64,000 nt of DNA. It comes from Clitoria ternatea (Eukaryota > Streptophyta > Magnoliopsida > Fabales > Fabaceae). Below, in pieces: positions 34,076 through 44,079 of the stretch (position 1 is the stretch's first letter; each line of letters opens with the position of its first letter). Both the position numbers and the translations under genes were made by a program. Below the pieces are notes generated by a model, which was not told where the DNA came from, searched no databases, and saw only the letters and a program-made list of their open reading frames with translations. The stretch covers positions 128,450,001-128,514,000 of the forward strand of contig CM075672.1 of NCBI GenBank assembly GCA_037962975.1. Direction: 5' to 3'.

Positions 34076-34663
34076 TTAGTGGGGCACCTTCTTTTGCTTC
34101 TTCACAACAAAAGTAGTCATGTAGGTCAATAGAATATTGACAAGATTAACCCATTCCTTCAATAGCATATGATACATGCAAAATCTGTCCAACTTGGATA
34201 TTGTATGCTTTGCAGACTTCCTAGGACAGAACACCTGATGCATCAATAAATACAATATCTTGGCTTTTGACAATAGAGTTCCAAAAGTTTCTTTGTCTAG
34301 ATGAGCTTTTCTATACAAAGCTTCATTGAGGGTGAAACTGGAGACCTCAATAAACTCAAATTCTTTAGTTAAGACAGTTCCTCTAGGGTTCCATTACAGC
34401 ATAGTCACTAGAAAGTCTTCAGATATTTCAATCTGCTTCCCATGTAGAGTTCTAACCAAAATACACTTTATCTTGTCTACTGAGACGGTTCTCTAGAACT
34501 CAAGAGCAACTGATGGAGAAAATGGTTCCTGGTCCAAACAGAAACTAGTCTAGGTAATGCCTTTTACTTCAGTAGTGACATCGTGTCCTTTGATTTTGTG
34601 TTGAGTAGCATCAAAGTAAAGAGACACAATAACATCCTTAACCGAAAGTGAGATTCCAACCAT
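34076..34663 (-). pseudogene. Third ORF of copia G, N-terminal part
   Basis: The ATG at 34663-34661 begins MVGISLSVKDVIVSLYFDATQ. The same frame, with three stops, continues through VSVDKIKCILVRTLHGKQIE, EFEFIEVSSFTLNEALYRKAHLDKETF and AKHTISKLDRFCMYHM until the gypsy LTR cuts it. No known domain is certain. As in H, it follows pol and has its own TATA-like box and leader. Confidence 0.55.
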
Positions 34664-34808
34664 TGTAGAGAGAAAATGAAGAGTTTTTGGAAGAAGAAGA
34701 GTTTTAGGGAAATAGAAAGCTCAAAGAAATAGAGAGGGAGAAAATTTGCAGAGAAGTTGTAGAGAATATGAAAGGTTGTGCAGAGAATGAAATGACAACT
34801 AAGAAGGG

Positions 34809-34819
34809 GTTATTTAAAG
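34809..34819 (-). promoter_or_regulatory. TATA-like element for ORF3 of copia G
   Basis: The minus strand reads CTTTAAATAACC, about 150 bp upstream of the ORF3 ATG, with a CT-rich leader between (CTCTCTACAATGG at the start codon). A G-box core CACGTG lies near 34892-34897. The TATA match is imperfect. Confidence 0.4.
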
Positions 34820-35039
34820 GCAATATGGCTTAATGGAAGGAAAATAATTTTAGAAACGGTTTCATTCCAAGCAATAACTGAATGCCACGTGTTAAGGAAA
34901 AAGGAATTAAATGAATAAATAAAAGAATTTAAATGAGGCAACAGATTACATCTCTCAGTATAAAAGTGAAAAAGGTGAAAATTATTCTAAGTTAGGAAGC
35001 ATGCAGACCATAAACATACAGAAACTTCAATCACATAAT

Positions 35040-35480
35040 ATTACGCAAGTTCAGATTATATTTAATAAAAGCAAACCTGGCTTATGCTAAAGGTTTAGTG
35101 AAGATATCAGCCCATTGGTGATCTGTATCCTCACATTTCAAGTCCAGAGTGCCTTTCTAAACATAGTCGCAAATAAAGTGATACTTGACCTCAATGTGCT
35201 TTGCCTTTGAGTGCTGAATATGATTCTTTGATAGATTGATAGCACTAGTGTTATCACAAAACATATGAATCTCTTCTTCTTGAATTGAATAGTCTTCCAA
35301 TTGATATTTCATCCACAGAAGTTATGAACAACAACTGGCAGCAGACAGGTATTCTTCTTCAGTAGTGGAGAAGGCTATTGTGTTCTTTTTCTTGCTACTC
35401 TAGGAAATCAAGCTGGTGCTCAGAAAGTGACATCACCACTTGTACTTTTCCTATCTAATCTATCACATGCAAAGTCTGCA
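35040..35480 (-). pseudogene. RNase H domain of copia G
   Basis: Fragments across frames match the copia RNase H: a WADIFTKPLA stretch at about 35085-35120 and a stretch related to VALSTTEAEY near 35350. Reading frames are heavily broken. Confidence 0.7.
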
Positions 35481-35499
35481 TCATAGAATCCATGAAAGG

Positions 35500-36560
35500 G
35501 AAAAGGAGTCTATTCTCTTATAGAATAACCCAAGGTTAGTTCCAGCAAGATACCTTAAAATCCTCTTCACTGCAGACAGCTGCGATTCCTTGGGATCTAT
35601 TTAATATCTTGCATAGACACATGCGCTAAACATTATATCTAGTTTGCTGGATGTCAAGTACAATAGTGATCTAATCTTTCTTCTATACAGAGTCTAATCC
35701 ACTGATGTACTAGATTCATCATTGCTTATGATGCAATTTGGGTGTATTGGTATACTCATAGATTTGGCATCAGCCATTTTAAATTTTATGAGTAACTCTT
35801 TAGTGTTCTTTTGTTGATAAATAAAAATTCTTTCAATAGTCTATTTGATCTGCAGACCAAGGAAGAATTTGAGTTCACTTATCATGTTCTTCTCAAATTC
35901 AGCCTGTATAGTTTTCATAAAATCTTTGAACAGACTCTCTTCAGTAGCACCAAAGACAATGTCATCCACATAGATTTGCACTATAAGAAAGTGTTTAAGT
36001 GAGCCTTTTCTAAACAGAGTTGTATCAACTTTTCCTTAAGTAAAGCCTTTTGATTTTAGAAAAGAACTGAGCCGATCATACTAAGCTTTTGGTTCTTGTT
36101 TCAGACTATAAAATAATTTACTTAATTTAAAGACATGAGTTTCAAAAGATTTGTCTTCAAACTCAGGAGGTTGCTTTACAAAAACTTCTTTAATAAAGCC
36201 ATTTAGAAAAACGCTTATAACATCCATTAGATATAATTTCATCCATTTAAAAGCAGTAAATGCAAGTAAATTCCTTATAGCTTCAAGTCTGGCTACAGGA
36301 GTAGAGGTTTCAGTGAAGTCTATACCTTCTTGTTGATCGTAACCTTGTGCTATAAGCCTTGCTTTGTTCCTTACAACTTTGCCATCTTCATCCAGTTTGT
36401 TTCTGAAGACCCACCTTTTCCAATGATGTTTTTATTATTTGGTCTTGGAACCAAGGTCCGTACCTTGTTTCTCTCAAACTGATTAAGTTCTTTTTGCATG
36501 GCTATTATCTAGTCAGGATCCTCTAGAGCTTCTTCAATGGTCTTGGGCTCATGTTCTAAG
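35500..36560 (-). pseudogene. Reverse transcriptase of copia G
   Basis: The catalytic box YVDDIVFGA can be read on the minus strand at about 35950-35980. Upstream fragments correspond to the DVKSAFLNG-type and ARLEAIR-type stretches (36200-36310) and to KWVFRNK-type sequence near 36400. Several frameshifts and stops are present, and no frame is open beyond about 60 codons. Confidence 0.8.
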
Positions 36561-37575
36561 ACAAGTGCCATTTATGATTGGTTGTGAAGTCTTGACTTGG
36601 TTTAGACTCCATCAGCTTGATCTCTAATGATAAGGTCTAAAGGATGGTAGGTCTTGAACTTCTATTCTCTAGGCTTTTCAGGTTCAGCCATGGTCTGTTG
36701 ATCTGATTCTTATTATTCATGAGTTGTGGAGTCTGATGGTTCAGGTTCTTCTTCAGGTTGTATAATTCCTACATCATCACACCCTAGATCTGCCAATTTC
36801 TTGTCAGTCTTTGTTAGGTCATCAAATTTTACATTCATTGATTCCTCAATGGTTTGAGTCCTTGAGTTAAAGACTCGGTAAGATTTTGATGCATTTGAAT
36901 AACCCATAAAAATACCTTTATCACACTTTGAATCAAACTTTCCAAGTTGATCTCTTATGTTTAGGATATAGCATGTGCATCTAAATGAGTGAAAATATGA
37001 TATGTTGGGTTTTCTTTCTTTCCACAAGTCATAGGGAGTCTGATTCAGTATTGGTTTGATAAAGACTCTTTTTTGAATATAACAAGAAGTTCTTATAGCT
37101 TCAGCCCAAAAATATTTTTGTAAATCATTTCGTAAAGTATAGTTTTAGACATCTCTAATAGACTTCTATTTTTCCTTTCCACAACATCATTCTATTGAGG
37201 TGTTTTCAGAGAAGAAAATGTATAAAAGATGCCAGCTTTATTACAAAAATTTTTAAAAATTTCATTTTCAAATTCTCTGCCATGATCACTTCTTATTATA
37301 TATAGACTCCTTTTTCAGAGTGGATTTTCTTACAGAAAATCTTGAAAACTTATGCAGACTCATTTTTTTGGGCTAAGAAATAAACTCATGACGTTCTGGT
37401 GTAATTATCAACAATGACAAAACCATATCATTTTTCAAAAAGACTTTGAATTTGGGATGGTCCGAACAAATCTAAGTGTAATAGTTCAAGTGTCTGTTAG
37501 TGGAAACAACATCCTTGTTTTTAAAAGAAGTTTTGTGTTATTTTCCCTTTTGACGTGTTTCACAGGGTTGGGATC
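36561..37575 (-). pseudogene. Integrase of copia G
   Basis: The best-preserved part is 37027-36713, with NISYFHSFRCTCYILN, KFDSKCDKGIFMGYSNASKSYRVFN and IEESMNVKFDD, the region after the catalytic core. The core (37100-37500) is recognisable only in short frame-shifted pieces. Confidence 0.75.
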
Positions 37576-38087
37576 CATTAAATAAAATTCTAGGTAGTCC
37601 CTTAACTAACCCCTTTCTGTTAAGCTTTGAAATGTGTTTCATACTAACATGTCCAAGCTTTTTATGCCAGATCCACTTCTCTTTAAACAAGGAGAAAAGA
37701 CAAGGTATATTTTGACTATTTATTTCACCCAAATCAACCTTGTAGAGGTTGTTGTGTCTGTTTGCTGAGAAAAGAGTAGTTCCATCATAATTGATGATTG
37801 TACACTTTTCCTTATCAAAATAGACTTTATAACCATTGTCGTAAAATTGTCTTATGCTTAGTAAGTTATGCTTTAGACCTTCAACAAAATCAACATTTTC
37901 AATCACAGGAGAGAGGATATTACCAACTTTACCAATTCTAGTTATACGACTAGACTGGTTTCCTCCAAAGGTAACTTTTTCGCCTTCAAATTGTTCCAGG
38001 TTTAGGAACATAGACCTTTTGCTTGTCATGTGATGTGAGCACCCACTGTCCAAATACCAGTAGTGTTGCTTTGCTTTTGTCCTTAAG
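37538..38087 (-). pseudogene. Protease and pre-integrase region of copia G
   Basis: The open frame starts just after YWYL with DSGCSHHMTSKRS, the copia protease site. It continues with NVDFVEGLKHNLLSIRQFYDNG and ends with WIWHKKLGHVSMKHISKL, the His pair of the integrase zinc domain. The Cys pair (CETRQKGK) has lost its second Cys. The solo LTR at 38088 separates it from gag. Confidence 0.85.
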
Positions 38088-40036
38088 TGATAAGTGTTTT
38101 AGAACACTATTTTTTACTGTTTAATTTATTTAAAATTCTAAGTTTATTTTATCATTTTTTCCAAATTTCATGGTTTCTATTTTTTTTTTCACTGCTATTG
38201 TTCAAGTGTTTTATTTTGTATGAATTAATTAAAATGGAACATTTAAAAAGTATATTTTTTTAGAATTGGAAAATTATGATGGATTAGTGCTAAATTTAGT
38301 ACTTCAAAATGTCAAGAACTTAAATCATAATTCCATTTCTATAAAAATTAATTTTTGAAAGTTCCATTTAAATTAATTATTTCTCTTAATGCAAAATCAA
38401 ATTAATTTAATCTATCTCCCCCTTAGCATTTCATGTAAATTTGATTCTAATTGGGCAAGGAATTAACATGAAAGGTGTAGAAAAATATCCACCATGATTC
38501 ATGAATTATTTAATCATATTCATTCCAATTTGCAAGGTGCTTCAACGTTAAGAGCAAAAGCTGATTGTTATCTTTCATTTATTTATTTGTTTAAGGCATT
38601 ATAACATTGAATGGTCAAAGTACAGCATATTTCCCATTGCATATTTTATTCATTTATCAAAGAAAGCAATGTGCAGCCTATGTTGTTCCCAACATGAATT
38701 CTGATGGGAATTTAAGCAAATTGATGAATTGATTTATTTGGTTATAGGCCCACAATGCTGAATTTAATAGTTAATTAATCAAGCCATCCATTGTACCTTG
38801 AAATCAATGTGAATTTTGGATAGCAAACAACAAGCAATCAACGTAAATTTGGGATAGCAAACAACAAGAAAATTGACACTAAAGTAAGAACCAATTTGAC
38901 GTGAATGGACTAGTTTGCAAGCACTAGTAAATGACATGAATTAAAGAGTGAATTCATGGAGGAATTAACATGAAATCAAGGTTGTTGGGCATATAAAATG
39001 GGTTCATAAAATACAAATTAATGGGAGATAGAGGAAAAACAAAGGAGAGTGGGTTCCAAATAATGAGGCACTATACAAGAGGCAAAATGGAAAAATAAGG
39101 TGGCTGGTTTAAAAAACTTAATAAAGAGAACCTGCTGAAGCTTATAAAAGAAGGAGAGCCACGAATTGGCAAGGGAAGCAAAAACGAGAGGAATCAGGAG
39201 GCACAAAAACAGAGGAGGGAGAGCACGTAGGAAGGAGAAATAATTTGTAACGAATTTATGTTTTATTTTCTCTTTACTATGTGTGTGGATTTAAGTTATT
39301 GTATGGATATCATTTTCTATATGTGTAACTAAATTCTTTATCTGGGATGAAGGGGGTGTGACAATATTTTATGTTAATGTTGTTTTGACTTTGGTTTAAA
39401 TAAATTTCTATTTTCCATTTTGTTCAAATTATGCTCAATGCTCTTAGTGATTCCTTACAAGAACTTAAGTGATAAAACTGTATACTTACGGGTATATTAG
39501 TAAGTTTAAGTAATTAGTAGAATTGAAGGATTTATTAGTTACTAGAAAGCTTTTGAACTAAGCCTAAGATTTTGAAATACTTTTTGTGACCTCGGTAAAA
39601 CAGTGAAAGTAATCAAAAATCTTTTGAGAAACAAAAAAGGATTTTCATAAAACAGTAATGGGCCTATCTTAGGGATTGAATGCGGTTCTCCGTATGTTAG
39701 GTACCTTAATAGGATTCCGAGAGGAACATATTAATCAACTTAAGGAAAATCTACCTTGGAAAACTTAATTTGATTCTTATTTATCAAAAGCAAATTTATT
39801 AACATAAAATAACGTCTTGATCCCCCAGAATCCCAAGATACTCTCAAGTCTATTTTTACGTGTTAAGTAAATTTTGTTTTTATATTTGTTTTATTTTGTG
39901 TTTTATTTTACAATAACTTGAAAATCAATTGTGTGGATAATTAAATTTCAATATATCGGTACTTTGAAAGTAGTCCCTGTAGATACAATAATCTTTTATA
40001 TCACGCGACATAACCCTACGCTTGCGGGCCCTATCA
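38088..40036 (+). mobile_element. Solo LTR, Ty3/gypsy-like, 1.95 kb, perfect 5-bp target duplication
   Basis: It begins TGATAAGTGTTTTAG and ends GCGGGCCCTATCA. TTAAG occurs directly on both sides (38083-38087 and 40037-40041), and copia G coding sequence lies on both flanks. A TATA box (CATATAAAATG) near 38990 supports the plus orientation. The end, with ACGCTTGCGGG, recalls Tat/Athila-group LTRs. No internal region or ORF is present, so it is a solo LTR left by LTR-LTR recombination. Confidence 0.88.
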
Positions 40037-40041
40037 TTAAG

Positions 40042-40255
40042 CATAACTGAATTGGGAATAATCATTTCCTTTGGTACCCAGAACATTTTGGGTCCTATAG
40101 GGTTAGTGTTCTTTTCATTTTTCCTTTTTCTCTTTAAGCAGTCTTGAATCAAATGACCATGCTTCTTGCAATAATTGTATTTAGCATGTTTATGCTTAGA
40201 TTGAGAAAATGAAGAGGGAGAACTCTTTTCTTTGAAATTAGTTTCTTTAACATAC
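40042..40255 (-). pseudogene. C-terminal gag fragment of copia G
   Basis: The minus strand reads KYNYCKKHGHLIQDCLKRK, a zinc knuckle whose first Cys is Tyr, then NPIGPKMFWVPKE before the solo LTR. It runs directly into LTR sequence at about 40256. The primer-binding site and most of gag are therefore missing, presumably by deletion. Confidence 0.7.
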
Positions 40256-41460
40256 CTTAGACCAGAGAAAGGAATAGAGAATCACCCAATGAATTTATAT
40301 TGGTTCACTTCCAACGTAGAAGCTACGTCCAGTCCCTTCAAACTCGAAGGATTTTCATTATCATAAAAAGCACCTTTACAATAACAGCACAACACCTATG
40401 CCTTAAGTATTCTTGACTCCAGCCACTTCTGGCTTATAACCCAAGTATTGTTTCAAAGAGCTACTCCTCGCTATAGACACCCAAGTATTCTTTTAAAAGC
40501 CTCTTCAGGCCACAAGTGTTTCCTACACTAAAGAAATGATAGAGAGTTTGATATTATAATAGATAACTCTACGTACAAGTATATGAAATGTTAAGACAAG
40601 TACACTGAGCTACCGATCACGATAAGTCATGGTCTACTAGAAGTAGAACTATAAAGAAGACTTATGTAGTAAAATACAAGAACTTAAAAATTTTTAGAAA
40701 AAATTCTTTCAGCCTTTTAGTTTCTGAGAGAGATCAGAGAGCGCTCAATAATGAGGGCAAAAGTCTCTGAGTTTGAAAGCTTCTTGTATTTATAGTCTTC
40801 TTAGAGATAGTCGTTGGTTCAACTTCAAAAATGTTGATCTTCTCAAGAGCGGTGCAGGTAGCGTTTGTAGAGGCATGCTTCATAGATATCCATATAAATA
40901 GGTTATCTCAATAATCTTTATGAAAGGTTCCCTTTTTGCTTATCCATTTTAAGCAATCTGGTACAACTTTATAGTTGTTGACCTTTAGGCTATCTGACTT
41001 GCATAGATTCATCTTTTACTGACACATTGGGATATGCGAGGCAGTTTTCTTGGTTCTTACGAGACAGCCTTCAACTTTGTTATTCATTACTTCTTTAAGA
41101 AAGAACACAAACTTGACGTGATAAATTCCATGCAGCTCCTTATTTAGAGAAGAAAGATCATTTTCAAACGCTTTTAAAGGAGGAAAGAGAAAACATCTCA
41201 AGGTCTATAGCTTCAGAAGGACTTGATTCAAAGAAGCCTTTAGTGAGTACAAACTCTAATTTTTAATAGCGACTTGAGTTTTACGGACTCCCCCTGATCT
41301 TTGCAAATAAATTTCTACAAACTTCCTATCACACTTGAACAGAATAGTTAGATAAACCAAGCGTACAAACTCCATTTTAGCTAAGAGTCTTGATGTGTAT
41401 TATTGACAAATCACACGAAGTTCAGACTTCTTAGTCTTGAATTCATACTTGATTCTAACA
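40256..41460 (-). repeat. 5' LTR of copia G, inner end probably truncated
   Basis: The outer end on the minus strand is TGTTAGAATCAAGTATG at 41460. A TATA box (GACTATAAATACAAG) lies near 40786-40800. The rest is AT-rich and non-coding. The inner border at about 40256 is where gag-like coding begins, without a primer-binding site. Confidence 0.65.
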
Positions 41461-41862
41461 TTTATTAAATATTATTAGTGCATGGTTGCTCTTTAGTCAG
41501 TTAATGTTGTTTCTCATTGAAATGTGTTTATTCATCATTCAAGTTTGTTATACCTTACTAGAGCATGGTTTCTCATTACTAAAGCTTTATTGCTCATTAT
41601 TCAAATGATGTGGTTGAATATATGTGTATGAATTCTTTTAGTGAGATTGAGATGCTTGTTTAAGCTAAGTCCAGCCAAATTTCTTACACTATTTACCTTC
41701 AATGACATATACCTTGTGATTATGCATTGACAATTGATATGTTGATTATTAAATTGACATAATGGTAGATCATAAGGTGTTTAAACCTTAGTTATGGATT
41801 AGAATTAATTATATGGTCTAGTTTACTTATGTTCCAGCCATGTCTTAATCATAACGTAAAAC
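41461..41862. other. Unassigned AT-rich sequence
   Basis: About 400 bp outside copia G. I see no gene. Its right part may be leader sequence of the gypsy gag relic that follows. Confidence 0.4.
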
Positions 41863-42420
41863 ATGGCTGGTAGACATAATCGTGATGTTGTTATGGCTTC
41901 TACTTTAAATCGCTTTACGGATCTCTTGGAAAAGCAAGGCCAACATTTGGGACATGGTACCCAAGATCTTGATTATTTTCTCAAGAAGAAAAATTTCGAG
42001 TTCCATAGAGGGTATATACCTGAAGAAGCTCATATATGGATTAATGATCTAGAGAGAATCTTTACAAGCTTTGAATGTTCTAAAGCTCAAAAGGTTGAAT
42101 ATGCCATTTTATGATCCACGATGAAGCTGAATCTTGGTGGCGTCTTACTAGAGGGAGTATGCTAGCTGTTGATATCCCATTAACGTAGGAGAACTTCAAA
42201 ATTAAGTTCTTGAAGAAATATTTATGGAAAGTTATAAGGATAAAAAGGAGCTTGAGTTCATGGAGCTTAAGCAAGGTGACATGACCGTGGAGAAGTATGC
42301 CTCCAAGTTTGATGAGCTATGTGCATTTTATCCCCCTTATCAATAAGAGGGAACTGAGGCTTCAAAATACGTTAAGTTTGAGAGTGGCTTGAGGCCTGAG
42401 ATCAAGTAATGTACACAAGT
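41863..42420 (+). pseudogene. Relic gypsy gag (Tekay/Del-like)
   Basis: The frame begins MAGRHNRDVVMASTLNRFTDLLEKQGQ and continues AHIWINDLERIFTSFECSKAQKVEYA. Frame-broken pieces follow, matching WW, YFP-type and MELKQGDMTVE-type gag stretches. It is plainly related to the gag genes of D (53861 on) and F (62311 back) but much more diverged. Homology stops near 42420 and no pol follows. Confidence 0.8.
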
Positions 42421-43020
42421 AACTTTGAATATATCAGTATACCATTTTGGATCTAGTAGGAGACAAATAGTTTTGCTTTACTTCATATTAGGTAACCTTT
42501 GACAATAATTTATAATGATTTATGAAATGACTATTGAATTATAGTGATTTTTCTTGAATTCATTATTATGCATGCTTGTTTTGACTAGAGAAAATAATAA
42601 AATATATTATTATTAATATTTTAAAAATAAATTATATATAAAAAATTAATATGGCACCTCCAACTTTTTTATTCAAGTTCCGCCACTGACTAGGCTCATT
42701 AGAAATAGAACTTTAGTAATTTCAAATATTAAAATTTAGAATTTTAAAATTTGAAAGTTTAAAATTTACAATTTTAATTTTACATATTTACTTTTAGAAT
42801 TTTAAAATATACCAATTCAAAATATAGAAATTTAGAATACAAAAATGAGAATGTTTAAATTTAGAATCACTAAAATTAAAAGTTTAAAATTATAACATTT
42901 AGAAATGTAAGATATACCAATTCAAAATTTAGAAAATTTGAATTTAGAAGGTTTGTTGTGCAAGTTTGAATACTACGACATGTATTGTAATTTAGTAGTG
43001 TGTTGAAAATGTAAATTTTG
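42421..43020. other. AT-rich sequence with recurring AAATTTAGAA/TTTAAAATTT motifs
   Basis: No gene. From 42720 to 42960 the motif AATTTAGAA and its relatives recur many times in both orientations. It lies directly upstream of a CACTA transposase relic and could be a subterminal repeat block of that element; this is inference. Confidence 0.45.
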
Positions 43021-43030
43021 TGTTTAGCAG

Positions 43031-43330
43031 TTTATGGATGTAAGATAAAGTTTTCCTCGCAAGATAAGTCCAAAGTATGAGTTTATTGAGTTTGTTAATA
43101 AGGCTATTAAACAACCTTATGATTCTTTATAAGATGGTATAAAGTGTCCATGTGTAATATGTAAATGCATAAAGATTTTGAGTAAAAATGGGGTTAAATT
43201 TCACTTGTACATGATCAATTATAAACCTATGGGTTTCAACCTAGCATAGAGATGTGAAATTTAGAAAGTTTAACATGTTGTGGATGGTCAAACAACTAAC
43301 ACCCTACATCCCAAATTATTGATAACTTTA
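43031..43330 (+). pseudogene. CACTA (En/Spm) transposase-associated domain relic
   Basis: The plus strand, read through stops, gives ISPKYEFIEFVNKAIKQ, then IKCPCVICKCIKIL and KNGVKFHLYMINYKPMGF. This follows the Transpos_assoc domain at the start of TNP2-like CACTA transposases (a CPC..C Cys cluster followed by a V..HL stretch). Several stops are present, and nothing of the catalytic region is seen downstream. Confidence 0.6.
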
Positions 43331-44079
43331 ACATGCTTAAGGTTAAGGTTGAGTAATGAGATGGAACAACATCACAAGTAAAATGAAACAAAGGTAGTCA
43401 AAAAATTGGTTTAAAATTGTTGTTATATATATTAGTTATTGTTTGATGTATTAATAGATGACTAATTATGATTTCAATAATTGGGATCGTAAGTGACGCG
43501 GGAAGGGGAAAATCCTAATTTTTTGAGATGTTGGCTCAAGAAGAGTTTTTCGACTCAATGAGTTGCATGAGTGACTTAACTATCCAATTAAAAGTTTGGC
43601 AATTTCACAGAATAAGTTGAAGATCTAGATAATACCCATACCATAAACCGTTGCAAATCAAATAGTGATTTGTAGCAATGAATTAAATAGCAACACTGAA
43701 AAAATAAAGAAAAGAAAATTAAAAAAATATAAATTTATGAACAGAGAAGTCTATGAATTTGCAAGTCGGGGCTTCAAATCCTACTATGATTTCTCCAAGT
43801 TCTACCCCTTAAGGTTTCTAACTCAGTTATGTTAAGGTGATTACCGCTCATTCATGCTAATACTACTAATGTCATTTGGTCATTCATAACTAGCAATTTA
43901 CCTTAGAGATCAAAACTGTAAGCTATATTCTAATATGTATAAAGCTTCAATTGTGCTTGTGAACCCAACTAGTAACTGAAAGTGCAAGAGATAATACTAA
44001 GTGCCTATGGCTACCCGTTTAACACTCACTTTAATGCCTAGTTCCACTAACAAACATTGGTACCATCACCTTCATATTA
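43331..44079. other. Unassigned repeat-like sequence left of the 44080 solo LTR
   Basis: No gene. The style (short AT-rich blocks, CTAACTAGTAACTGAAAG and similar) recalls Athila-type LTR sequence, and the region seems to continue right of the solo LTR at 47342. It may be one old LTR split by the insertion; low confidence. Confidence 0.35.

Larger units (their letters stand above)
34076..41460 (-). mobile_element. Ty1/copia retrotransposon 'G', Sirevirus-like, old and interrupted
   Basis: The minus-strand order is LTR (41460-40256), a fragment of gag, protease, integrase, RT, RNase H and a third ORF. The third ORF is cut by the E2 LTR, so the rest of G, including its 3' LTR, should lie left of the window. 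A solo LTR at 38088-40036 interrupts it. More stops and frame changes than in H make it look older. Confidence 0.85.
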
